Of a DNA stretch of 64,000 nt, positions 1 to 8,285 are shown in pieces. The DNA comes from Candidatus Pelagisphaera phototrophica (lineage in GTDB: Bacteria; Verrucomicrobiota; Verrucomicrobiia; Opitutales; Opitutaceae). Position numbers and translations under genes: made by a program. Below the pieces are notes generated by a model, which did no database searches, was not told where the DNA came from, and saw only the letters and a list, made by a program, of their open reading frames with translations. The stretch spans positions 2,790,001 to 2,854,000 of the forward strand of contig NZ_CP076039.1 of the NCBI RefSeq assembly GCF_014529625.1. Reading direction: 5' to 3'. The number at the start of each line of letters is the position of its first letter. Positions within the stretch are counted from its first letter, which is position 1.

Positions 1-536
1 AACGAAACCAGACTGCGCACAAGTCGTGCCCCATCTCCCACGAAAAAGGGAAATCCAGCACCCGTTACTTTCGTTCCGCGCTTGAAATCGAGTATTTGTT
101 CCAGCCAATCAAAATCGTAGTGAGGAATGTTATACGGTTTTCTCTCCGGAATTTCACCCCAGCTTTTGAAAACCGCATTATCGGCCTCGCTCTTGCCTTC
201 AGGAACTGATTCATGAGGAAGATTCGGTACACCTAGATAAAGATCGCTCCATGCCGCATCCAACTCCTTCAACGCACCGTCGCTTTCTTTAATTCGAGCT
301 GATAACGTTTTCATTAAGCCGACCTTCTCCAGAAAATCCTGACTTCCCTTCTGCATCTGAGCCATATCCGAATTAGCGGCTTTCTGCTCAGCTCTGAGGT
401 TCTCTACCTCAACGATGAGCTTCCTCCGTTCCCCATCCGCTTTGAGTACCGCATCGAGGTCGCAGCCATTGCGTTTCTTTAATATTCCGCTGCGTACCGC
501 CTCTGGAGATTCTCGTAATGTTTTTAGATCAATCAT
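1..536 (-). CDS. serS: Seryl-tRNA synthetase, N-terminal part (cut by window edge)
   Basis: Charges tRNA-Ser with serine in the cytoplasm. The visible 178 residues start MIDLKTLRESPEAVR and run through the long antiparallel coiled-coil arm typical of the SerRS N-terminal tRNA-binding domain (about residues 25-105), followed by the start of the catalytic domain. The catalytic class II motifs lie off the left edge. The ATG overlaps the stop codon of the decayed frame upstream in an ATGA arrangement. It is the last gene of a leftward set with trmL, thrH, smpB and rpoZ. Identity rests on the N-terminal pattern and is secure. Confidence 0.9.
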   Translation of the reverse strand, partial: MIDLKTLRESPEAVRSGILKKRNGCDLDAVLKADGERRKLIVEVENLRAEQKAANSDMAQMQKGSQDFLEKVGLMKTLSARIKESDGALKELDAAWSDLYLGVPNLPHESVPEGKSEADNAVFKSWGEIPERKPYNIPHYDFDWLEQILDFKRGTKVTGAGFPFFVGDGARLVRSLVS

Positions 537-973
537 TCATGAAAGAAGTCTGAAGCCTCATTCCTCAAGGCTGCGTCCCCAATAAAGTCAAGAGAGAGCG
601 TCTTTCCACCACTATAATCTTCGAGATACCTCCTCAAGTACTCTATCCACGGAAAGCGATGCTAGGTCTCCGCCCAGCGCGTTTATCGCGCCGTTTTGGG
701 ATTCTTCGAGCGGGTACGGGCCAATCCCTCCAGGTCTATTACCAAATCGAACCGCCGACTCCTCAGTCTTTTGCAGAGATTGGCAAATTCAGCAACGCCC
801 CTCGTTCGGCAAAAAGTCACAGTGCTGTCGACGGCGGTGCACGTGCGAACCAGTATTTCAAATCGAGGGCGAACCACCCAAGCGATTTCAATTCCCGGAT
901 CGTTCTCCTTCAATGTCTGAGCCAACTGTAACCCATGCATGATGTCGCCGAGTGACAACGTCTTTACGACCAA
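533..973 (-). pseudogene. Decayed glycosyltransferase family 9 (heptosyltransferase-like) gene
   Basis: From about 973 downward the minus strand reads VVKTLSLGDIMHGLQ, then a stretch ending FDLVIDLEGLART. These are the N-terminal Rossmann start and the D-x-QGL-like segment of GT9 heptosyltransferases. The frame then meets two stops (near 683 and 668) and reopens in the same frame as about 43 residues, ending RNEASDFFHE with a TGA that overlaps the serS start. There is no ATG at the front, since the family start would fall at a GTA or ATT codon. At roughly 145 codons it is less than half the normal family length. I read it as a deleted and mutated remnant. The last 43 codons are not recognisable as GT9 and may come from another gene. 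Confidence 0.6.
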
Positions 974-1021
974 TACTTTTTGCGTTACAATGGACCTTTT
1001 GTTGAAGCGAGCCTCCCCAGG

Positions 1022-1486
1022 CTACGGGTCGCCCTTGAGCTGCCGCATCACTTCGTAGACGGCAATTCCCGCACTAGTTGCCAGATTCAAGGATCGCAGG
1101 GTATCGTTGTAGATTGGAATTAGCACGCGTCGATCGTCCCCAATCTCTTCATGCATCCAATCGGGAGCACCTGAACCTTCTCTACCAAAGACAAGCCCAT
1201 CTCCGTCCTTGTATTCTATATCCCAGTAGGACCTAGCTCCTTTCGTCGTCATTAGAAACAACCGCTTCGGTCCGTCATCCGAATTCTTAAACGCCTCCCA
1301 GCTTTCATGATGCCGGATATCAAGGTTGTGCCAATAGTCCATTCCACTCCGACGCAGGTGTTTATCTCGTATTTCAAACCCCAGTGGATAAATCAAATGC
1401 AAGCGAGACTCGGTAATGGCGCAAGTACGGCCAATGTTTCCCGTGTTTTGGGGAATCTCTGGTTGAAACAATACGACGTGCAACAT
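1022..1486 (-). CDS. trmL: tRNA (cytidine/uridine-34 2'-O)-methyltransferase, TrmL family
   Basis: A SPOUT-class methyltransferase that 2'-O-methylates the wobble base of tRNA-Leu isoacceptors using S-adenosylmethionine. At 154 residues it has the normal TrmL length. It shows the three expected signatures in order: PQNTGNIGRTCA near residue 12, LVFGREGSGAP near residue 98, and SLNLATSAGIAVYE near residue 132, which form the trefoil-knot cofactor site. It lies 42 bases after thrH on the same strand and is probably co-transcribed with it. Closely related SPOUT enzymes could modify a different RNA position, but the overall match is to TrmL (also called CspR). Confidence 0.93.
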   Translation of the reverse strand: MLHVVLFQPEIPQNTGNIGRTCAITESRLHLIYPLGFEIRDKHLRRSGMDYWHNLDIRHHESWEAFKNSDDGPKRLFLMTTKGARSYWDIEYKDGDGLVFGREGSGAPDWMHEEIGDDRRVLIPIYNDTLRSLNLATSAGIAVYEVMRQLKGDP

Positions 1487-1528
1487 GGAATTGAGCCGGA
1501 CCTCAATTCGGCCCTGGTCGTTATAGCA

Positions 1529-2155
1529 CTAACGGCGAAAACCGTGTGCCGAACATAGATGGCTTTTCAATTCCTCGTAATTCTCGGTAACCGGGAATTG
1601 AGGAAATTCTTCTATTATCTTCTTGGTCGGCTTAAAGAAAATTCCCGCATCCGCTTCCTCAAGCATACTCAGGTCATTATAGGAATCTCCCATGGAAAGC
1701 ACACGAAAGTTCAAGCCTTTCAACGCAATCACCGCTTTTCGCTTCTGGTCATTCTGTCGGAGTACGTAGTCTTTAATCCGGTACGTTTCGTAATCCACGG
1801 AAAGGGAATGGCAAAACATAGTCGGATTCCCGAGTTTAGCAATCAAAGGCATGGCAAACTCGCGAAACGTATCCGAAAGGATTATCACCTCAACCTGGTC
1901 CTGTAGCCATTCCAGAAAATCCCTGGCGCCTTCCAGCGGATCCATCGTCGCTACCACCTCCTGAAAGTTCTTCAAAGTCAATCCGTGCTCATCCAGCACT
2001 TCGAGCCGCTTTCCCATTAGCTCGTCATAGTCCGCGATGTCGCGTGTAGTGAGCTTGAGTGCTTCGATACCCGTCTTTTCAGCAAGGTTTATCCAGATCT
2101 CTGGAATCAAAACCCCCTCTAGGTCAAGACAGGCGATTGTCATTTGTTCGTTCAT
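1529..2155 (-). CDS. thrH: Bifunctional phosphoserine phosphatase / homoserine phosphotransferase ThrH
   Basis: A HAD-superfamily enzyme that releases serine from phosphoserine and can transfer the phosphate to homoserine. The nucleophile motif appears as ACLDLEGVL (residues 9-17), where the second aspartate of classical DxD is replaced by glutamate, as is usual in ThrH. Motif II is the serine in VIILSDT, and motif III/IV is MGDSYNDLSML. The length of 208 residues fits the family. An internal ATG at codon 5 (2143) is an equally good start, giving MTIACLDLEG. It sits 24 bases after smpB and 42 before trmL. Serine biosynthesis is the likely role. Confidence 0.92.
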   Translation of the reverse strand: MNEQMTIACLDLEGVLIPEIWINLAEKTGIEALKLTTRDIADYDELMGKRLEVLDEHGLTLKNFQEVVATMDPLEGARDFLEWLQDQVEVIILSDTFREFAMPLIAKLGNPTMFCHSLSVDYETYRIKDYVLRQNDQKRKAVIALKGLNFRVLSMGDSYNDLSMLEEADAGIFFKPTKKIIEEFPQFPVTENYEELKSHLCSAHGFRR

Positions 2156-2179
2156 AAAAAAATCGAGTATTAGGTGGCT

Positions 2180-2656
2180 CTATCGACGAAACTTAAAGGA
2201 CCGGTCATCATCCCGCATGACGGCTTTCTTCTTAAGATCATCCCGCTTGTCAAAAAGCTTTTTGCCAACGCAGACTGCAATCTCAATTTTAACCAGCGCT
2301 TCTTTAAAGTACAGCCTCAAAGGGACGATCGTCTTGCCTCCTGACTCGACCTGCTTTTTCAGCTTACGCAGCTCGTGTCGATGCAGCAGTAGCTTCCGCT
2401 CACGACGAGGGATGTGATTGTTCATCGATCCCCAAGCATACTCGTCTATGTGGAATCCATATATAAATAAATCCGATTTTACGAACCGACAGAAGCTCTC
2501 GTTTAAAGAGGCTTTCCCCGCTCGCAACGACTTCACTTCCGTACCTGTCAAAATGATGCCAGCTTCAAAAATATCCTCCACAAAGTTGTCCCGCTTCGCT
2601 CTGGCATTGCGGATCTCTTTCGGTACGTTGGACTTGTTCTGTTTTTTGCCAGCCAT
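2180..2656 (-). CDS. smpB: SsrA-binding protein SmpB
   Basis: Binds tmRNA and delivers it to stalled ribosomes in trans-translation. The 158-residue protein shows the family core GTEVKSLRAGKASLNES (about residues 39-55), the segment IPRRERKLLLHRHEL, and a basic C-terminal tail ending DDRSFKFRR that would sit in the ribosomal decoding region. The ATG at 2656 is preferred over the in-frame TTG just before it, because it gives the usual start MAGKK. No tmRNA gene was seen in this window. Neighbours are rpoZ upstream and thrH downstream on the same strand. Confidence 0.95.
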   Translation of the reverse strand: MAGKKQNKSNVPKEIRNARAKRDNFVEDIFEAGIILTGTEVKSLRAGKASLNESFCRFVKSDLFIYGFHIDEYAWGSMNNHIPRRERKLLLHRHELRKLKKQVESGGKTIVPLRLYFKEALVKIEIAVCVGKKLFDKRDDLKKKAVMRDDDRSFKFRR

Positions 2657-2759
2657 CAATTCTCAAATCCATCCGGGTAGATCGGTGTCGTCTTACAAAA
2701 AAACGCGACAGTTTCCCGCCGCGTATCCTGAAAGTCGACTTTCGTCGTGACGATTTTAC

Positions 2760-2957
2760 TTATTCGCCTATCTCGTAGCTGATTTTCCCCTCGATGATTT
2801 CTCGCAGGGCGATATCTTCAAGATTCAGCTTTTCTAGTGACTCAACAAGGGGTCGGTTTCCGTGACGCAGCTGTTTAACGCGACGCGACACAACGTTGAC
2901 TAAAATATTCGGGTCAGTGATGACCTTTTGGGCTTCTTTTATATAATCGTCTCTCAA
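2760..2957 (-). CDS. rpoZ: RNA polymerase omega subunit, RpoZ-like
   Basis: A 65-residue protein that would help fold and hold the beta' subunit of RNA polymerase. It begins (M)RDDYIKEAQKVITDPNI and contains NVVSRRVKQLRHGNRPL followed by LEDIALREIIEGKISYE, the pattern of omega subunits in this phylum. I place the start at the TTG at 2957, not at the GTG at 3008, because a strong ribosome binding site (AAAAGGAG) lies just upstream and the family normally starts MRDDY. It is the first gene of the leftward set leading to serS, with a gap of about 100 bases before smpB. Confidence 0.82.
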   Translation of the reverse strand: MRDDYIKEAQKVITDPNILVNVVSRRVKQLRHGNRPLVESLEKLNLEDIALREIIEGKISYEIGE

Positions 2958-2966
2958 AGCAGATAT

Positions 2967-2974
2967 CTCCTTTT
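2967..2974 (-). promoter_or_regulatory. Strong ribosome binding site for the TTG start of rpoZ
   Basis: The minus strand reads AAAAGGAG, then nine bases, then TTG AGA GAC GAT. This is one of the few clear Shine-Dalgarno sequences in the window and it decides the rpoZ start at 2957. Confidence 0.7.
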
Positions 2975-3036
2975 GGTGTGTGGAATCCTGCCTTTTACCT
3001 TGAAGCACTAGCGGGTCAAGAGATTATTGAGCGATC

Positions 3037-3417
3037 ATGACCGAACCAGATTCCGGGGACTCCCATAAAACTGATCCACTTTTTACTTGCTGGACGACGG
3101 TCTCAACAGAAGAAGAGGGTTTCGCAATCGCCAATGCCTTTGTAAATGAGAGAATTGCCGCCTGCGTACAACTGGACGGACCTACAACATCTATTTACAA
3201 TTGGGATGGAGAGCGGTGCAGCTCCACTGAATTCCGTTTATGGCTAAAGATTCTCGGAAGCAATCTCCCCGAAGCTCGGACCCGCATTAATGAGCTCCAT
3301 CCCTACGATACTCCTCAGTGGATTGAAACAGAAGCGGAAAAAGTAGACGAAAAGTACTTGATCTGGGTTAAAGAAGCGTCCAAGTTCCACCGCTTTCGAA
3401 AACGGGAACCTACTTAA
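3037..3417 (+). CDS. cutA: Divalent-cation tolerance protein CutA1
   Basis: A small trimeric cytoplasmic protein historically linked to copper tolerance. The 126 residues carry the family features: CWTTVSTEEEGFAIANAF near residue 18, ERIAACVQL near residue 39, YNWDGE near residue 54, and HPYDTPQWIE near residue 89, close to the trimer core. It is slightly longer than average because of an N-terminal extension of about 14 residues. It is divergent from rpoZ and followed six bases later by the small basic protein, so those two may share a transcript that ends at the terminator near 3605. Confidence 0.9.
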   Translation: MTEPDSGDSHKTDPLFTCWTTVSTEEEGFAIANAFVNERIAACVQLDGPTTSIYNWDGERCSSTEFRLWLKILGSNLPEARTRINELHPYDTPQWIETEAEKVDEKYLIWVKEASKFHRFRKREPT

Positions 3418-3423
3418 ACAGCC

Positions 3424-3579
3424 ATGTCACAGCATCCTAGCTACAAATCTTCTAGCAGCTCCGCCGTAAAACGCAATGTACTCAAGCGATTTGAGCGCGT
3501 CGAACTCCTAAGAAAACGCGGTGAATGGAAAACAGGCGACCGCGTAGTCGGCCTCAAAAAGACCAAACCAGCTGAATAA
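3424..3579 (+). CDS. Small basic protein of the Chlamydiae/Verrucomicrobia family (TIGR04137-like)
   Basis: A 51-residue, lysine- and arginine-rich protein starting MSQHPSYKSS with the conserved middle KRNVLKRFERVELLRKRGEW and the end GLKKTKPAE. This matches the small basic protein found across Chlamydiae and Verrucomicrobia, where a ribosome- or RNA-associated role is suspected but, to my knowledge, not settled. It starts six bases after cutA and is followed by a strong terminator, so it may be the abundant last gene of that transcript. It is a useful phylum marker for this window. Confidence 0.85.
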   Translation: MSQHPSYKSSSSSAVKRNVLKRFERVELLRKRGEWKTGDRVVGLKKTKPAE

Positions 3580-3604
3580 ACGGCCTTGAAGATCAATTTC
3601 CTGA

Positions 3605-3632
3605 CGTCGCTCCCAACCGAGCGGCGTTTTTT
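3605..3632 (+). terminator. Rho-independent terminator after the small basic protein
   Basis: An 8-bp stem (CGTCGCTC pairing with GAGCGGCG, one G-T pair) with a 6-base loop is followed by six T residues. It sits 25 bases after the stop codon at 3579 and would end the cutA-small-basic-protein transcript. Confidence 0.85.
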
Positions 3633-3667
3633 GCGCACCAAACTCTAGAAAGACCAGCGGGCTGGGC

Positions 3668-4681
3668 CTAGTCTACAAACAACCGCTGCAGGATGCCATT
3701 AAGCTTTGCACTGGGCACAGGGGACGTGCCCTCGCTGATTAGACTTAGGCACGACTGGGAACGGGCCAGCCTTTCGTTAACTATCCGAATAGTCGTACGG
3801 CTCAAAGCTCGAGTTTTCGAAGCAAGGGCCTCAAAACGCAGGGGCAGTCCACTTGCCGAAAAATCGATACGCCAACCCGCGTGGTTTTCAGGAATCACAT
3901 AGTTTGTCATGAGCTCGGGGTTTACCTGCAAGAGATCGGGAATCTGCGAGTCCCAGTGAGTTACTGATACCGCTGCCGGTTCGGCCGCCAAGTATTCCAC
4001 GACATTGGTTACTTCTCCTCTTTTTAATGCCTGCAGTATCGCCCAAACATCCATCCCAATTATGTTCATCCCATTGAATTCACCGTGATCGTTTTGATCA
4101 TTGAACCGCTGCTGATCGTACCACCTTTGAAACTCTCCCCCGAGCCAAAGTCCGATTTCGAAATGTAAATGAGCACGGCTGCGCGGAATAGTGTAGCTCG
4201 CTGAGCGGCCCATCGTGCCGATTGGCTGTCCCCCTGTTACCTCAACTCCCGATCTAATGGCGTTTGGTACTGCTCTCAGGTGGGCATACAAGGTTACCAT
4301 ACCGGGACTCCAATGTGGATGCTCGATAACAATATACCTCCCATAGCTGCTGAGACTGGAATCTAAATTTACATAGCGGACGATCCCTTTATCGAAAGCA
4401 AAGACCGAATCCGTCGGCTCGCCGTAGCGATCCTTCTGCGTGGCCTTCAGGTCGATCCCCTCATGAAACCGGGTGCCATTATTTCGAACGCAACCCCAAA
4501 GGGCAGAATTCAGCTTTCCCGATTCAGTAGGTTGGACAAAGTGCGCCAAGGTCCTGCCTTCGACAAAAGCGTTGTTGGGAGTGGGCCAGAAGTGGTCTCC
4601 GATGTTCTCTGACGCCGACAAACCTACGGATAACAGGAGCCCAACAATGAGGCTAGCCGCTGATCTTGTTTTGAATCTCAA
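3668..4681 (-). CDS. Secreted M23-family metallopeptidase (LytM domain)
   Basis: A 337-residue protein with an N-terminal signal peptide (hydrophobic stretch about residues 9-22, ending near SASE). The peptidase domain shows HEGIDLKA (zinc ligands H and D, about residues 73-77), a central YAHL, and HLHFEIG (about residues 172-178), the full M23 zinc-site set, so it should be active on peptidoglycan cross-links. The C-terminal 130 residues are not recognised. Its start overlaps the end of the upstream lipoprotein by 29 bases, which argues for translational coupling. An envelope-remodelling role is likely; the exact bond cut is unknown. Confidence 0.85.
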   Translation of the reverse strand: MRFKTRSAASLIVGLLLSVGLSASENIGDHFWPTPNNAFVEGRTLAHFVQPTESGKLNSALWGCVRNNGTRFHEGIDLKATQKDRYGEPTDSVFAFDKGIVRYVNLDSSLSSYGRYIVIEHPHWSPGMVTLYAHLRAVPNAIRSGVEVTGGQPIGTMGRSASYTIPRSRAHLHFEIGLWLGGEFQRWYDQQRFNDQNDHGEFNGMNIIGMDVWAILQALKRGEVTNVVEYLAAEPAAVSVTHWDSQIPDLLQVNPELMTNYVIPENHAGWRIDFSASGLPLRFEALASKTRALSRTTIRIVNERLARSQSCLSLISEGTSPVPSAKLNGILQRLFVD

Positions 4682-5186
4682 TGCTCGTACCTCTAAGATT
4701 ATTAGCTAAATCGGATAGGTCGGCATCGGGAATCTCAACGAAGACATAAAAAATTCCGTCCGAAACCGGCCGTTCAATAGGATGCAATCCAAGCGGTTGC
4801 CCATTAACAATCAAAACCATCCGCCTTCCTTGGCTGTTGGCGCTCGCTTGATAAAATCTTCTGGAAGCTTGGCGGGTCAGCATGAATTGGAGACATTGAC
4901 CCAGTTCGACCTCCGCAACGGCCACGCTTTCCAGGTCAAACTCCGTCAAAATCGCCGTAGGATTAACCTGTATCCGCACGTCACTCACAGGCATCGTCAC
5001 AATGGTCCCGCTATTTTCGGATTCCAAAACGAACCGAGCCACCGCCCGCTCATATTCAAACCCCACTCCCGTTGTTTTACAGGAAGTCAAAAGTAGACCC
5101 AGAACCAGCGATAATAACGCAAGCGAGGTGCAACGCCTCTCCTTAATTGCTCTATTTGCTAAAGCTCTAGCCAATTCCCTCGACAT
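4653..5186 (-). CDS. Predicted lipoprotein with a SecDF head-like domain
   Basis: A 177-residue protein with an N-terminal hydrophobic stretch ending in the lipobox LLLTSC (cysteine near residue 36). The mature part has the alternating beta pattern of the SecDF P1 head subdomain (VNPTAILTEFD, then ELGQCLQFMLT, then RMVLIVNGQPLG), also found in stand-alone lipoproteins. The n-region before the signal core is unusually long, about 20 residues, so the true start may be internal. It overlaps the M23 peptidase gene by 29 bases and probably acts with it at the envelope. The domain call is moderate because it rests on pattern only. Confidence 0.6.
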   Translation of the reverse strand: MSRELARALANRAIKERRCTSLALLSLVLGLLLTSCKTTGVGFEYERAVARFVLESENSGTIVTMPVSDVRIQVNPTAILTEFDLESVAVAEVELGQCLQFMLTRQASRRFYQASANSQGRRMVLIVNGQPLGLHPIERPVSDGIFYVFVEIPDADLSDLANNLRGTSIEIQNKISG

Positions 5187-5229
5187 TCAGTTCCTCCTAT
5201 AACGTTAACGGCTTCTATAGGGGCAAGCC

Positions 5230-6429
5230 TTAAACCATTAGAGCGCTCCCGACGGCGTCCGATAACAATCTCCCCTCTCTAGTCAGCCATACGCGGTCCC
5301 CGCTTTTCCGAAGTTTTCCATCTAATTCCAACGCTTCAATCGTTTTTGATTGCGATCGGGTTAGCTCCTGACCGAAGCGTTGCTGAAGTGCCTTCAAGTC
5401 TACTCCATCGTTCATTCGCAGCCCAAAAATTAGAGCGTCTTCCAATAAGAGTGCCTCATTGAGGTCAGATTGGTCTATCCAATTCGGATTGTTCACTTTT
5501 ACGCCTTCTAACCAACGATCCAAATCCGGCACATTTGAGTAACGCCTTCCCCTGAACTGGCTCGCAGCCGAAGGCCCTAGACCAATCCACTGGTCCATCT
5601 TCCAAGTGTTAGCATTGTGCAGGCACTGTTTGCCAGGCCTAGCAAAGTTTGAGACCTCGTACTGCTCATAACCTAGCCGCTCCATTTCTTCCCAGCATGT
5701 CAAATAAAGGCGCGTTTCTAGCTCCACATCCAATGCGACTTTTCCTTCTGAGAGCTGAACAAATAGGGCCGTGTCTTCCTCAAAGGTCAGACAATAGGTT
5801 GAGAGGTGGTCCGGCCCGAGTTCGGCCGCTTGCCGAATGTCTTCTTTGAGTCTCGCTTCATTCTGTCCCGGAATTGCGAAAATCAAATCAAGATTAACGC
5901 TTTCGAATCCTTCTTCACGAATCAGGTCATAAGCTTTCAGGATCTGTTTCCGGCTGTGTTGTCGACCCAGCTTGTCCAGCAACGCATCGTCGAAACTCTG
6001 GACTCCCATGGATATCCGATTGACACCCTCATCCTTAAGCACCTTCAATTTATCCAGTTTCACGGTCGAGGGCGCCATTTCCACAGTCCATTCACCCACC
6101 GTTCCTCGAAAATTCCGCCTCACTGTTTCGCAAAGAATCTGTAAATCGCTCGCCTTCAGTAACCCGGGGGTACCGCCCCCAAAAAAGCACGTGTTCAACT
6201 CTTGCCCCGCTACCGCTACTTGAGCCGCTTCTTCCTCTATCCCGTCTAGATAGGCCCTAATTCCAGCCCTATCGCCCTGCACTTGATAGAAGGCGCAAAA
6301 GTCACACGAAGTGGCGCAAAAGGGCACATGAACGTACAATCCCAAGGTCTTCCCCCACCATTTTGGCTGGAATTCACTGCTCAATTCGTTTTTTTTCCTC
6401 TCTATTGTTGCCTTTAAGACAGCTTGCAT
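5230..6429 (-). CDS. hemW: Radical SAM heme chaperone HemW
   Basis: A 399-residue radical SAM protein. The cluster-binding motif is CATSCDFC (C-x3-C-x2-C, about residues 38-45) following LYVHVPF. The SAM-binding motif FFGGGTPGLL is near residue 82, and a HemW C-terminal region containing FGLRMNDGVDL follows. HemW-type proteins were long called oxygen-independent coproporphyrinogen oxidases but lack the HemN trip-wire features and act in heme handling. It stands alone on this strand between the lipoprotein and a divergent TIG-domain gene. Confidence 0.9.
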   Translation of the reverse strand: MQAVLKATIERKKNELSSEFQPKWWGKTLGLYVHVPFCATSCDFCAFYQVQGDRAGIRAYLDGIEEEAAQVAVAGQELNTCFFGGGTPGLLKASDLQILCETVRRNFRGTVGEWTVEMAPSTVKLDKLKVLKDEGVNRISMGVQSFDDALLDKLGRQHSRKQILKAYDLIREEGFESVNLDLIFAIPGQNEARLKEDIRQAAELGPDHLSTYCLTFEEDTALFVQLSEGKVALDVELETRLYLTCWEEMERLGYEQYEVSNFARPGKQCLHNANTWKMDQWIGLGPSAASQFRGRRYSNVPDLDRWLEGVKVNNPNWIDQSDLNEALLLEDALIFGLRMNDGVDLKALQQRFGQELTRSQSKTIEALELDGKLRKSGDRVWLTREGRLLSDAVGSALMV

Positions 6430-6502
6430 GAACTATTTTCTTCACTGACACTCATTATTTAATTGTAATTCAAGGTCTAATTTCGCCTACCGACTCAATA
6501 TC

Positions 6503-7417
6503 ATGGATACTTTAGCGTCCAAGTCCACACATAGAAACTGGCTCATCTGCCTGCTCGCGCCACTCGTGCTAACTATGGCAGGCTGTAACATAAACGTTAT
6601 CGACCTGACGCCTTCAACCATGAAGGCGAACCCATCAAACGTTTATACCATCACGGCTCAGATCAAGGTCAAGAATAGCTCCGTCATCAAAGAAAGTCTG
6701 AGGCCGCAAATTGTGATCGATGGTAAAGTCCACCCAATGAGTCTGGCTCCCGGCAGTAACAATCTTTTCGAGTACGATTATCGCATGCCTTCCGGTCGTA
6801 GCGAGGCTGCCTTCTACATGCTCGTTCACTACGACCAAAAAATTGAAAATGGCGCTACGACTAAGGAAATCGTCACTGAGTTGAACCGGTTCTCGGTCGA
6901 AAATCGGTACACCGTCGAACTCGAAGTTAACCGAGCCCCCGTAGGCACACGCGTAGCCGTCCTTGGCAGAGGCTTTACACAGACCGACAAAATTTTGGTT
7001 GGAGACACTCCAGCGGCTACCCGCTTCGACAGCTCTACTTCACTATCCTTCTACGTTCCGTCACTGCCCGAGGGTCGCGGTTATGCCGTGAAAGTGATGG
7101 GCATCAGCGGTGAGATCATAGCGGGAACGCTTAGAATCGACTCTTCAAGGGTCAGCGTAAGGCTACAGCCATCGACGATCGCACAAGGGCAATCCAGTCT
7201 TTTGGTCTTCACAATTCCCGAAGAAGCCCCTCCGGGTGGTCTCCAGATAGACGTTCAAACGGACATTCCTGACAGCGTCATTATGGATTTTGTAAGAATC
7301 GAAGCCGGCCAGCGTTCTACCAGCATTCCTGTCCAAGGAGGATCCCCCGGATCTGGAAATCTCTTCATCACGATGCCCGGCTATTCCGAAGTCGTCGTTC
7401 CGATAACGGTCAATTAG
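6503..7417 (+). CDS. Predicted lipoprotein with an IPT/TIG-like domain
   Basis: A 304-residue protein with a signal sequence ending in a lipobox, LTMAGC (cysteine near residue 28). The first 120 mature residues are beta-rich and not assigned. Residues about 135-215 look like an IPT/TIG immunoglobulin fold: VNRAPVGTRVAVLGRGFTQT, then ILVGDTPAATRF and VPSLPEGRG, the usual pattern for that family. The last 80 residues form another beta domain. No enzyme motif is visible. It is divergent from hemW and convergent with the MBL-fold gene. A structural or adhesive envelope role is plausible but not shown. Confidence 0.65.
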   Translation: MDTLASKSTHRNWLICLLAPLVLTMAGCNINVIDLTPSTMKANPSNVYTITAQIKVKNSSVIKESLRPQIVIDGKVHPMSLAPGSNNLFEYDYRMPSGRSEAAFYMLVHYDQKIENGATTKEIVTELNRFSVENRYTVELEVNRAPVGTRVAVLGRGFTQTDKILVGDTPAATRFDSSTSLSFYVPSLPEGRGYAVKVMGISGEIIAGTLRIDSSRVSVRLQPSTIAQGQSSLLVFTIPEEAPPGGLQIDVQTDIPDSVIMDFVRIEAGQRSTSIPVQGGSPGSGNLFITMPGYSEVVVPITVN

Positions 7418-7502
7418 ACTTAGCTAAGCACGTTTCCGCAAAAGAGGAAAAATATGGCAAATTTCTACGTCGGGTAGCAGAATCGATTCAGTCCACTAGA
7501 TC

Positions 7503-8285
7503 CTAACAAATCTCAACCACCAAATTGTCGTAAGCGAATCGAACCTTTTCAGGCAGCCTCGTTTCAGCAATAGCGTGATTCACGTGATGCGTCATGTGGA
7601 TTAAGTAGGTCTTTTTCGCCCCTATCTGATCCGCAACTTCGATCGCTTGCTCGACACTCATGTGCGATTTGTGGGCCTTAAAGCGCAGTCCATCGAGCAC
7701 GGCCACATCAGCACCCGCTGCCCGTTCGATGGCCTTTTTCTTTACGGAATCGCAATCGGTAAAATAGGCAAGCTTCTTGCTTGTGTATCGTTCTATGAAT
7801 ACAAGCCCAAGCGATTCAAAGTTTCCATGACTTTGATTAAACGAATGAATCACTCCATCCGGCAGATCCAGCACTGGAGGCATCCGAAAAAGGGAAAATA
7901 CAGGATAGCCGTACTCCTTGGGTTTTTCCCGTATAGCGTATCCATAAATGCTTCGCATCCGCTCTTCCCCCTCTTCGTTAGTGTAGACCGGAAGTGCTTC
8001 CCCATCACGCATATCGCAATAGCGTCTTAAGTCGTCCATCCCTAGAATGTGGTCGGCATGCCCATGGGTCAGCAGGACCATGTCCACTTTCGGTATCGAG
8101 TGTTTTAGGGCCTGTATCCGGAATTCAGGAGCGGCATCCACTTGGATATTCAGATTTCCAATCTCCACGTGGGCATGCGTCCGGTAACGCTTGTTGCGCG
8201 GATCGGTCGAAACGCAAGTCGGACAACTGCACCCGATTACGGGTACCCCCTGAGAGGTACCAGTTCCTAGAAATGTGATCTTCAC
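7503..8285 (-). CDS. MBL-fold metallohydrolase, PhnP-like
   Basis: A 260-residue cytoplasmic protein with the metallo-beta-lactamase motif THGHADHILGMDDL (about residues 74-87), a later HGNFE (the third histidine), YFTDCDS (aspartate ligand) and HMTHH near the end. An N-terminal CSCPTC cluster (around residues 19-24) matches the zinc-binding loop of PhnP-type phosphodiesterases. The family cleaves cyclic phosphodiesters or related substrates. No phosphonate genes are nearby, so its substrate here is open. It is the last core gene before the accessory region. Confidence 0.85.
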   Translation of the reverse strand: MKITFLGTGTSQGVPVIGCSCPTCVSTDPRNKRYRTHAHVEIGNLNIQVDAAPEFRIQALKHSIPKVDMVLLTHGHADHILGMDDLRRYCDMRDGEALPVYTNEEGEERMRSIYGYAIREKPKEYGYPVFSLFRMPPVLDLPDGVIHSFNQSHGNFESLGLVFIERYTSKKLAYFTDCDSVKKKAIERAAGADVAVLDGLRFKAHKSHMSVEQAIEVADQIGAKKTYLIHMTHHVNHAIAETRLPEKVRFAYDNLVVEIC

